Below, one piece after another: positions 1-6,873 of a stretch of 64,000 nt of DNA. Position 1 is the first letter of the stretch; each line of letters opens with the position of its first letter. The position numbers and the translations under genes are program-made. The notes under the pieces are model-generated. The model was given only the letters and a program-made list of their open reading frames with translations, ran no database searches and was not told the origin of the DNA. This stretch comes from Cyclobacteriaceae bacterium (GTDB taxonomy: Bacteria > Bacteroidota > Bacteroidia > Cytophagales > Cyclobacteriaceae). The stretch is taken from NCBI GenBank assembly GCA_028285685.1, contig JANQOR010000027.1:124001-188000 (forward strand). Direction: 5' to 3'.

Positions 1-314
1 GAGCGTTTCAAACAGTAGTTAAGTCCAACAAGGGCGAGGGTGGTACGGAATATACGGTTAAGCGGCCCAAAAAGCCAGATGTAGATGTTGTTGCCAGTTA
101 TGCCAAGGAGGACCTTTTGATGAGTGGATGGGCGTTAAACGAAAAGCGATACATCGGAGGGAAAGCTGCAATGGTTCGTGTAGGTCACGGAGAGGGCAAT
201 GTGATCTTGTTTGCCTTTAGGCCACAATTCAGAGGGCAGCCACGGGCAACATACAAAATGGTCTTTAATTCGATCTACTCTGGGTCAATGGTCAAGGAAT
301 CCTCTTCTGATTAA
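1..314 (+). CDS. C-terminal part of an M14-type metallopeptidase (5' end outside window)
   Basis: The reading frame is open from the first full codon at base 3 to the TAA at 312-314, so this is the tail of a gene starting upstream. The last ~100 residues carry the pattern 'LLMSGW...GGKAAMVRVGHGEGNVILF' then 'FRPQFRGQPRATYKM(V)FNSIY'. I recognise this as the end of large Bacteroidota zinc carboxypeptidases (M14), where a glutamine-amidotransferase-like domain follows the catalytic domain. The catalytic residues are not in the window, so the enzyme call rests on the tail alone. The ATG at 117 is internal and not a likely start. The gene converges on the response regulator, overlapping it by four bases at 311-314. 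Confidence 0.6.
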   Translation, partial: AFQTVVKSNKGEGGTEYTVKRPKKPDVDVVASYAKEDLLMSGWALNEKRYIGGKAAMVRVGHGEGNVILFAFRPQFRGQPRATYKMVFNSIYSGSMVKESSSD

Positions 315-1009
315 TGTAAGAGCTTCTTTACTACAGATCGATACGTTTGTCCAATAGGAACCTTGTGCCCTCCAATGAAGATCAAATTTCCTTCTATTGA
401 TCGAATCTTTGGTTTAGAAATGAGAAAAGATTTGTGAATTCTGAGGAAGTCATACTTGTCAAGGGTTTCTTCTAGCTTCGAGATCTTTTCATGAGTAATG
501 ATCATTTCATTAGTCGTATGGACTTTTGAGTAGTTGCCGTAAGCTTCAACGAATAGAATATCGTTGATAAAAACCTGGAAGTATTTCTTGTCTCCCTTGA
601 AAAAGATCGATTCTGATGCTTCAAGTTTGGTTGCTGGCGTTGGTGCAGGTGAGATGGTTGTGGTGCTGGTGGCCTTATTGACTGCCTTCACAAAACGTTC
701 AAAAGAAAATGGTTTCAACAAGTAATCGCTCACATCCAATTCGTATCCTTCGAGAGCAAATTCTTTGTATGCTGTTGTAACGATGACTTTTGGTGGGTTG
801 CTAAGTGTTCTCAGAAACTCAAATCCTTTCAGTTTTGGCATGTTAAGATCTAGAAATATCAGATCAACGGCATTTGAATTTAGAAATTCGATCGCCTGCA
901 AAGCATCGTAACAATGCTCCAGCAACTGCAGATGGGGAAGGCTTTTGCAATAACCCTCTATGATCCTGTGAGCAATAGGCTCATCATCTACAATGATGTA
1001 AGTTGTCAT
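311..1009 (-). CDS. LytTR-family response regulator
   Basis: This 232-residue cytoplasmic regulator has an N-terminal receiver domain (about 1-120) and a C-terminal LytTR DNA-binding domain (about 135-232). The acidic pair D8/D9, the phospho-acceptor D54 in 'FLDLNMP' and K99 in 'LLKPF' are all present. The LytTR part shows the usual 'FFKGDKKYFQVFINDILFVEA' start (residue 136 onward) and 'RIHKSFLISKPKI'. The two domains are joined by a Thr/Pro/Ala-rich linker. Its start codon overlaps the stop of the upstream sensor kinase by four bases (ATGA), which implies translational coupling. LytTR regulators paired with LytS-type kinases are common in Bacteroidota; the target genes cannot be inferred from this sequence. 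Confidence 0.93.
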   Translation of the reverse strand: MTTYIIVDDEPIAHRIIEGYCKSLPHLQLLEHCYDALQAIEFLNSNAVDLIFLDLNMPKLKGFEFLRTLSNPPKVIVTTAYKEFALEGYELDVSDYLLKPFSFERFVKAVNKATSTTTISPAPTPATKLEASESIFFKGDKKYFQVFINDILFVEAYGNYSKVHTTNEMIITHEKISKLEETLDKYDFLRIHKSFLISKPKIRSIEGNLIFIGGHKVPIGQTYRSVVKKLLH

Positions 1010-1974
1010 GTCAAGTCGATTTCGAGTTGAACTTTGTAGGTGGACGCTTCATTGGATACCAACAGTGCATGTCGTTCTGAGTATAGTAATTCTAATCTTC
1101 GCGCTAAGTTCTTCAAGCCAATTCCTTCGTGCTCCTTCTTTTCATTGGGATCATAGTTGTTTTCTATCGCGAAAACGACTTTGTTATTTCCAGCGATTAA
1201 ACTAAGATGAGCATATGCGTTTTCAGTCAGGCTTTCGATCCCATGTTTAAAGGCATTTTCCAGTAGGATCACAAACAGAAGGGGAGTAATCAGAAGTCCA
1301 TCATCCTGAATATGATGCGTAAACTTGATGTCCACTTTCTTTTGGTACCTTATTCTATGTAGTTCGATGTACGTTTTAAGGTAATCCAATTCATCTTCAA
1401 GAGCTACTTTGTCTTTCTGGCCTTCGTAGATGGTGTACCTCATCATATCCGAGATTTTTAAAACCACTTCCGGCGCCTTGTCCGATTTTTCGACTGTTAG
1501 ACCATATAGATTATTCAGGGTATTAAAGAAGAAATGTGGATTGATCTGACTTTTTAAAAGCATTAACTCGGCATTGGTGTTCTCATTTCTGAGCTGTTTG
1601 ATAAGCTGCCATTTTTCGAAAATCCAGGAAAGTACAATATAAGTAGGGACTCCGAAGGCTAACAATCCCAGGAGAACCTGTAATCCTTCAGGCTCATTCA
1701 AGGCAGTATTCAGATTGAATCCCACCACCATGACTAAAATAAAAATGGTGAAAATAAGTGCTCGCTTCGTCCTAAGCCCATTAAGTATCCATCTTCGGAC
1801 ACCAAAACTTCTCAGGCGGATCTTTGGAAATCGAAAAAGACTTCTAAGGGAAAATCTTCTTAGTTTGAATAGTCTGGGCAGCCTGAATCCACTCCTGAAT
1901 TTCCTTAAACCGAACCGCGGCCTCTTTAGCCTGAATCGAAATAAACCTCTGAATCGACGAAGTATTGCAAGCAT
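1006..1974 (-). CDS. LytS-type sensor histidine kinase with unusual Arg-rich N-terminus
   Basis: This 322-residue membrane kinase belongs to the His_kinase (LytS/YehU) family. The phospho-accepting His lies in 'QINPHFFFNTLNNLYGL', the N box is 'LLENAFKHG', and a glycine box reads 'GIGLKNLARRLELL'. Two transmembrane helices are visible at about 73-91 and 98-118. The first ~70 residues are extraordinary: almost only Arg, Phe, Leu, Lys and Ser in a loose 'RF-x-L-R' periodicity. That segment could be a real basic cytoplasmic extension, or the true start could lie further downstream, because another frame is open across the same DNA (ORF 1844-2053). The kinase call is secure; the start is not. Confidence 0.85.
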   Translation of the reverse strand: MLAILRRFRGLFRFRLKRPRFGLRKFRSGFRLPRLFKLRRFSLRSLFRFPKIRLRSFGVRRWILNGLRTKRALIFTIFILVMVVGFNLNTALNEPEGLQVLLGLLAFGVPTYIVLSWIFEKWQLIKQLRNENTNAELMLLKSQINPHFFFNTLNNLYGLTVEKSDKAPEVVLKISDMMRYTIYEGQKDKVALEDELDYLKTYIELHRIRYQKKVDIKFTHHIQDDGLLITPLLFVILLENAFKHGIESLTENAYAHLSLIAGNNKVVFAIENNYDPNEKKEHEGIGLKNLARRLELLYSERHALLVSNEASTYKVQLEIDLT

Positions 1975-2053
1975 TTTTTAAAAGTAGATCAAAACCATTT
2001 ACTCCAATTGGCTTTTTGATGAACCATCTAATTTTTGGCTCGAACACTTTCAT
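1844..2053 (-). CDS. possible small protein overlapping the kinase 5' end in another frame
   Basis: From an ATG at 2053 a 69-residue frame (MKVFEPKIRW...) runs to 1844, entirely on the kinase strand and overlapping the first ~130 bases of the kinase ORF out of frame. Its second half reads like a normal amphipathic helix rich in Ile, Gln, Lys, Glu and Ala, whereas the kinase frame over the same bases is arginine/phenylalanine low complexity. I do not recognise a family. Either this is a short upstream gene and the kinase begins later, or it is a chance frame. It is listed because it bears directly on the kinase start. Confidence 0.25.
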   Translation of the reverse strand: MKVFEPKIRWFIKKPIGVNGFDLLLKNACNTSSIQRFISIQAKEAAVRFKEIQEWIQAAQTIQTKKIFP

Positions 2054-2182
2054 TTTTGTGCTAACTGCGACTGAATACAAAATCGGCCTTGTGTGTCAAT
2101 AAGCCCTCTGTGCTCATCAAATTAATTAGTTATGGGAACCAGTCCCTCCTAAGTTCGACCATCATTTAAAAATTAGTCAATT

Positions 2183-3088
2183 ATGAAATCGCTTATTAAG
2201 TTATTTGTAACAACGATCCTGACAGTGGCCTGCAGCTGGGGAATCGCTCAATCGAAATTTGATATTCATCTTCTTCAAAAACAGTTGATCTCTAAAATGT
2301 CTGGAGTGGAGAAGCTGAATGATTCTACGACTCTGGAAGAGAGAGGCACCTCTGCCGACCGCAAGAGAGCAGCTGAACTTTTGGCAGAGGCGCTTGAAGA
2401 AATATCATTAGATCCTGAAGAACATAATTACAGTCATCCCAATGTGAATTTTTTGGTGGACCTCCTATTTGCTCCTTACAAAGGAACGAATGTTTACGCC
2501 GTTATTCCTGCAACCTCTGCAAGCGATGAATTTGTGATTATCGGTGCTCACTACGACTCGGAAGTAGGAGCACCGGGCGCGGATGATAATGCAACAGGCG
2601 TCGCCCTTGTCTATGCTCTTGCCTACCAGATTTCACTTATGGATCATCGCGCAAGAAATTTCATGGTTGTATTTTTTGACCAGGAAGAGAGTGATGAGAT
2701 CGGAAGCAAGGCCTTCGCCAGAAAATTGAAAAGAGAGGGTGTGAATGTCCATTCCGTCCATATCGCCGATATGGTTGGCTGGGATGGCGATGGCGATTTT
2801 GCGATAGAAATTTCACCTGCGAGCAGCGTTATGGCACCAGTATATGAAGAAGCTGCAAAGGACCAAGGACTCCCTGTTCAAAAAACGAATGTGATGTCAT
2901 CTGATCATAAGTCATTTCATGATGTTGGGTATCCTTCTATCCTGGTTTCTGAAGAATTCGTAAATGGCGACTTCAACCCGTACTATCATTCCCCTGAGGA
3001 TACCTACGATACCATAAATTTTGAATATCTCAGTTCCTGCACGGAATTGATGTACGGTGTGATGGACAAACTAGCTTCAGAAAAATAG
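2183..3088 (+). CDS. secreted M28-family zinc aminopeptidase
   Basis: The 301-residue protein starts with a signal peptide (hydrophobic 5-19, probable cleavage after 'GIAQ' at 23). The two-zinc ligand set of M28 peptidases is visible: H123 in 'GAHYDS', D134 in 'GADDNATG', the catalytic and ligand pair E168-E169 in 'DQEE', D196 in 'IADMVGWD' and H269 in 'YYHSPEDT'. Length fits the family. It probably cleaves N-terminal residues from peptides in the periplasm or outside the cell. A small membrane protein gene follows after five bases, suggesting co-transcription. Confidence 0.92.
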   Translation: MKSLIKLFVTTILTVACSWGIAQSKFDIHLLQKQLISKMSGVEKLNDSTTLEERGTSADRKRAAELLAEALEEISLDPEEHNYSHPNVNFLVDLLFAPYKGTNVYAVIPATSASDEFVIIGAHYDSEVGAPGADDNATGVALVYALAYQISLMDHRARNFMVVFFDQEESDEIGSKAFARKLKREGVNVHSVHIADMVGWDGDGDFAIEISPASSVMAPVYEEAAKDQGLPVQKTNVMSSDHKSFHDVGYPSILVSEEFVNGDFNPYYHSPEDTYDTINFEYLSSCTELMYGVMDKLASEK

Positions 3089-3093
3089 CCATT

Positions 3094-3477
3094 ATGGAAA
3101 GAGTTTATTTCAGAAATCGAACGTATTCGGATGTTTTGCTACTAACATTTACTGCATTTGTGATTCGATCTGTAGTATTTGTTTTAATCGGAAGTTTTGC
3201 GCCCATTATTTTAACACTGACATTCGGCAGTCTGATTTTTCTTGGTGTCTTTACAGGAAAAAAATGGCTTCACCCAGTGCTTAGATTTTGGGCTCTACTT
3301 CTGATTCTTTTTGGCAGTTTCAGGTACGCCCTGTGGAGCATGGTGTACTTCTCTGGAATTAATGAAGTTCACATAGTGGAACAATTCACTGTTATGTTCA
3401 ATGTTTTCAATATACTGGCTATCGGGGCTGGCTGGTATTTACTGAAGAAAAGAAAAAGAGTGCTGGTTTACATCTGA
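3094..3477 (+). CDS. small integral membrane protein, unknown function
   Basis: A 127-residue protein with about four hydrophobic helices (roughly 13-34, 36-55, 60-80 and 96-117) and a basic C-terminal tail (KKRKR). It starts five bases after the M28 peptidase stop and so is likely in the same transcript. I do not recognise a domain family. The topology suggests an inner-membrane protein with the positively charged tail in the cytoplasm. Confidence 0.75.
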   Translation: MERVYFRNRTYSDVLLLTFTAFVIRSVVFVLIGSFAPIILTLTFGSLIFLGVFTGKKWLHPVLRFWALLLILFGSFRYALWSMVYFSGINEVHIVEQFTVMFNVFNILAIGAGWYLLKKRKRVLVYI

Positions 3478-3545
3478 CTAAAAAGGATTTCAGGGACTTC
3501 ATATGCCGGCTATTATTGGCTAACTTCATTTGAAAATCTAGCGTC

Positions 3546-4127
3546 ATGAAAAAGCATTTATCAACACTATTCATCGTTTGTTTTTCTTTTACCGCATGGT
3601 CTCAATCGAATTGGGTCATTGATAAAAATCACAGCGATATCGGATTTTCTGCGGTACACATGGTGATTTCAGAAGTCACTGGAGAGTTTAAAGATTTTGA
3701 TGGCACTGTTTCTAACGCACCTGACGATTTCAACGGGGCGAAAGTTGAGTTTTCAGCAAAAGTCTCTTCGATCAACACAGATAATGAACGTAGGGATAAT
3801 CATTTAAAGGGAGACGATTTCTTTAATGCAGAGCAATTTCCTGAAGTGAAATTTTCAGGGAAGATTGTCAAAGAAGCAGACAAGCACTATCTGGTGGGGT
3901 TATTTACCATGAGAGATGTCACGAAGGACATAAAATTCGATGTGAAGCACAATGGAACGATCCCTACTCGAAGAGGTAGAAAAGCGGGTTTTAAAATTAG
4001 TGGGGTAGTCAATCGGTTTGATTACGGAGTGAAATTTAATCGTGCTCTTGAAAGCGGGGGATTAGTTGTCAGCGAGGATATTACGATTACGTGCAATATA
4101 GAACTTAACGAAAAGACGGAGGGGTAA
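3546..4127 (+). CDS. YceI-family periplasmic lipid-binding-like protein
   Basis: A 193-residue exported protein: signal peptide with cleavage after 'WSQ' at about residue 20, then the YceI lipocalin-like fold beginning 'NWVIDKNHSDIGFSAVHM'. Family marks are the 'S-x-I-x-T-D-N-E-R-R-D-x-H-L' stretch, 'DFFNAEQFPEVKF' and 'GVVNRFDYG'. YceI proteins bind isoprenoid-type lipids, but the ligand cannot be read here. The gene has its own ~70-base upstream region. Its TAA at 4125-4127 is followed with no gap by the reverse stop of the converging outer-membrane protein gene. Confidence 0.93.
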   Translation: MKKHLSTLFIVCFSFTAWSQSNWVIDKNHSDIGFSAVHMVISEVTGEFKDFDGTVSNAPDDFNGAKVEFSAKVSSINTDNERRDNHLKGDDFFNAEQFPEVKFSGKIVKEADKHYLVGLFTMRDVTKDIKFDVKHNGTIPTRRGRKAGFKISGVVNRFDYGVKFNRALESGGLVVSEDITITCNIELNEKTEG

Positions 4128-6062
4128 CTAGTTAAAAGGAACAATTTCAGGGGCTTTGAAGTCAAAGTCCCTGATTGTAAAGTCTGTTGAGGTGGCAATA
4201 TTGAAGAAATCCGTTGAGGCGTTTATGGGCACGTTGGGATATACCCCAAGTCGGAGTTGAATCGTAGATATGGCAAGGTTGTCGTTTCTCAGGCTCAAGC
4301 CACCCCCAAAACCGAAAAACGCATCTCTACCGAAAAAATCATTTCGTTTATTGGTAGTAATGGTAAAATCCAGGAAGCTGAACACTGCAAGCCTAAACCC
4401 CAGGATATAAGCGGGAGTAAAGAGAAGTGAGGTACTCTTGAAATTTAGCCGTGAAGTGGATCTATGGTAGTAGTTCGTAACTCCGCTAATTCCAATATGA
4501 TCCTGTGTGCTCAGAATGGTCTCCTCATCTGGATTAATGGCATTTGTCAAATTGAAATCAACAAATTGTCTGAATCTAAACTGATTGATTGGGAATAGTC
4601 GGGTGTAATAGTCAGCTCCTATTTTAAACACGCCATTTTCCAAATCTTCATCGAAGAAGCTCCCTACTGATAGGATGGCATTGAGGTACCCGATCTTTCT
4701 AATGTATCCGCCTCTGGCGTAGTTGAACCCAAAGTAGGTTCTATCTTCGAATTCACCATTTTGACGACCAAACACAATGCCCAGGGCACTGCCTGTAGGG
4801 ATATCCTCCGTCCTTCCATACTGCAAAATGAATTTGTCCTTGTAGTAAGACCTGGACGTCAATCCGAGACTGAAAAGCAAGTTTGTCCGATCGTGATATC
4901 TGAAATTGGTAGTAGCATCAGTTGGGGGTCTGTCAGAAAAATCGGATGTCTCAATCTTTGCTGCGAGTACAGCTCTTGTATTTTCAGTCATTCCTAGCAG
5001 GCTTGAAACCAATGATGTAGTGAAAGATCTGCCAACCCAAAAATCCCTGTGGTCCAAATCATAAGTGAATGTGGAAGTTACGTCAGTGGTGGGGTTGAAA
5101 TCGAATTCGCCAAACTCATATCCGCTCAAAGAAAAACCACCTGCATACTTGGTTTGGGGTGTAATAAACTCACGCTCTAGAAACACGCCAAAACCAGTTT
5201 TTCTAAAGTGATCTGAAATATTCAGTTCACCATCAATGAAAGTGCCCTCAATGTTTCTTACTCGATAAAACCACTCAGAACCACCATCCCTGATATTATT
5301 GTATTCCAGTTCATGCCCAATTCCTGCAATGTTAATGTTGCTTATTCCAAAGCGTGCACCATTGTTATTGTTCGGATTCAGCAAAAAATTGTATGGAAAC
5401 ACATCTTTGGTAGTGATGATTACGTCGGCTTCACGGTTTCGGACCTTCTCATCAACATAGATCCGAGCATCTTTTATAAATTGCTGCCGACGAAGCAGGC
5501 GTTCACTGTTAACCAATGAATCAGGGCTGATTAGATCTCCTGCTTTGAAAAGTAGATTCTTTCGCACTACCCATCTACGGGTATGAATATGCGATTTATT
5601 CAGGAGGTTGGTCCACCTGTTGGAATTGTCCGCAATGGTGTCGTTTATGTCCGACCCAAATACGTTTAGATACTTGTATCGTAGCTCTTTCATTCTCTCA
5701 TTTTCATATGCAATGAAGCGTTGACTGCTGGACCCTTCATTGTGAGGCTCGTCCTTTTTGTGACTAATGAAAAGCTGTTCATATACAAGACGCGATATTT
5801 TTCGCTTCGTCAGCTTACCTTCAAGTCCTTTGTAAAAGGCATCAGTCCTCTCCATGTTGTTTTTTCTTATGTAGAACTCCACAGTGTCTGGAAGGAAGAG
5901 TGTGGAATCATTTTTTACATAATAAGCATCTTCGCCTACGAAAATGAAGCGATCCCCTTTTACATGTACAGTGTCGATGGTATGCTCCGGATTTTCTTTT
6001 ATCTCCTGGCCGGGTGAAGAGAGGTAGAAGAGGAGAAGAAGTGAATAGAAATATTTGGCCAA
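4128..6062 (-). CDS. Omp85/BamA-like outer-membrane beta-barrel protein with one POTRA-like domain
   Basis: A 644-residue protein with a signal peptide (about 1-17). Residues ~160-225 ('RRWVVRKNLLFKAGDLISPDSL', then 'SERLLRRQQFIKDARIYV', then 'ADVIITTKDVFP') match the shape of a POTRA domain. From ~225 to the end the sequence alternates aromatic and polar residues in the manner of a transmembrane beta-barrel and ends on 'PEIVPFN'. Bacteroidota carry several such proteins besides BamA and TamA; this one is shorter and has one obvious POTRA, so it is not BamA itself. The N-terminal 160 residues are unassigned. Confidence 0.72.
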   Translation of the reverse strand: MAKYFYSLLLLFYLSSPGQEIKENPEHTIDTVHVKGDRFIFVGEDAYYVKNDSTLFLPDTVEFYIRKNNMERTDAFYKGLEGKLTKRKISRLVYEQLFISHKKDEPHNEGSSSQRFIAYENERMKELRYKYLNVFGSDINDTIADNSNRWTNLLNKSHIHTRRWVVRKNLLFKAGDLISPDSLVNSERLLRRQQFIKDARIYVDEKVRNREADVIITTKDVFPYNFLLNPNNNNGARFGISNINIAGIGHELEYNNIRDGGSEWFYRVRNIEGTFIDGELNISDHFRKTGFGVFLEREFITPQTKYAGGFSLSGYEFGEFDFNPTTDVTSTFTYDLDHRDFWVGRSFTTSLVSSLLGMTENTRAVLAAKIETSDFSDRPPTDATTNFRYHDRTNLLFSLGLTSRSYYKDKFILQYGRTEDIPTGSALGIVFGRQNGEFEDRTYFGFNYARGGYIRKIGYLNAILSVGSFFDEDLENGVFKIGADYYTRLFPINQFRFRQFVDFNLTNAINPDEETILSTQDHIGISGVTNYYHRSTSRLNFKSTSLLFTPAYILGFRLAVFSFLDFTITTNKRNDFFGRDAFFGFGGGLSLRNDNLAISTIQLRLGVYPNVPINASTDFFNIATSTDFTIRDFDFKAPEIVPFN

Positions 6063-6128
6063 GGCTGGTTTGTTAAATCCTTAAATTAGAAGATATTCAA
6101 ATTTATTCCTACTTAGAAAGTCAAAGTT

Positions 6129-6434
6129 ATGATTGCAAGGCATTGGAAGGGAATTGCTCTCAGAGAGAAAGCAGATTCATACATAAAGCACCTCCATGAA
6201 GATACATTCGAAATCCTTAAAAGCATTGATGGATTCATTGATGTCCACGTTTTGCGCAAGGAGGTAGAATCTGGAATTGAATTCATTGTTATTTCCACTT
6301 GGAAATCGATGGAGGTGATTAAAGCGTTTGCCGGAGATGAGTCTGAGAAAGCAGTGGTCCCTGATAAGGCAAAGGCGATGCTCCTGTCATTTGATGAGCA
6401 CGTAGATCATTACGAGATTGTGTTGGAAGCATAG
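6129..6434 (+). CDS. ABM-domain (antibiotic biosynthesis monooxygenase-like) protein
   Basis: A 101-residue cytoplasmic protein of the dimeric alpha/beta barrel ABM fold. Typical features are the 'IARHWKGIALREKADSYIKHL' opening, the central 'IDGFIDVHVLRKEVESG' and 'FIVISTWKSMEVIKAFAG', with His/Tyr at the end ('HVDHYEIV'). Members act as small monooxygenases, haem-degrading enzymes or have no known activity; no active site can be assigned. A second ABM-like gene is at 16278. The gene stands alone, followed by a heptamer tandem repeat. Confidence 0.8.
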   Translation: MIARHWKGIALREKADSYIKHLHEDTFEILKSIDGFIDVHVLRKEVESGIEFIVISTWKSMEVIKAFAGDESEKAVVPDKAKAMLLSFDEHVDHYEIVLEA

Positions 6435-6443
6435 GAATTAGTA

Positions 6444-6478
6444 ATTGATAATTGATAATTGATAATTGATAATTGATA
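6444..6478. repeat. heptamer tandem repeat (ATTGATA)x5
   Basis: Five exact head-to-tail copies of ATTGATA lie between the ABM gene stop (6434) and the PadR start (6538). The copies are perfect and the tract ends about 60 bases before the PadR start, so slippage could change the distance of upstream elements from the PadR/permease promoter. Confidence 0.97.
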
Positions 6479-6537
6479 AGTTCACAACCAATAGCTCACC
6501 AGTTCGTATATCTATATGTTTTACGATTGGGTAAGTA

Positions 6538-6870
6538 ATGAAGCAAGCAATTATTGGTGAGTTTGAAGAAATCGTTTTGTTAGTTGTTGCAGCTCAAGAT
6601 GACCAAGCCTACGGTTTGTCTGTCGCCAACATCATTGAGCAAAGAATCAAACGTTCAGTCACCTTAAGTAGTGTTCACACAGCGTTGTACAGACTAGAGG
6701 AAAAGGGCTTTGTAAAGTCGCATATGGGAGAGGCGTCCAAAAAGCGCGGAGGTCGAAAGAAAAGACATTTTACAATTACTTCGGCTGGTAAGAAAGCTCT
6801 TGTGACGGCACGAGAAGCAAGAAATGAACTGTGGTCGATGATCCCGCAGACAGTTATTGACCTGAAATAG
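6538..6870 (+). CDS. PadR-family transcriptional regulator
   Basis: A 110-residue winged-helix regulator. The opening 'GEFEEIVLLVVAAQDDQAYGLSV', then 'IEQRIKRSVTLSSVHTALYRLEEKGFV', 'KKRGGRKKRHFTITSAGKKAL' are the classic PadR DNA-binding segments. It belongs to the short class lacking the long C-terminal dimerisation helices. Only three bases separate it from the permease that follows. Pairing of a PadR with a prefix-domain FtsX-type permease is a recurring arrangement, and the regulator probably controls this operon. Confidence 0.93.
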   Translation: MKQAIIGEFEEIVLLVVAAQDDQAYGLSVANIIEQRIKRSVTLSSVHTALYRLEEKGFVKSHMGEASKKRGGRKKRHFTITSAGKKALVTAREARNELWSMIPQTVIDLK

Positions 6871-6873
6871 GGC

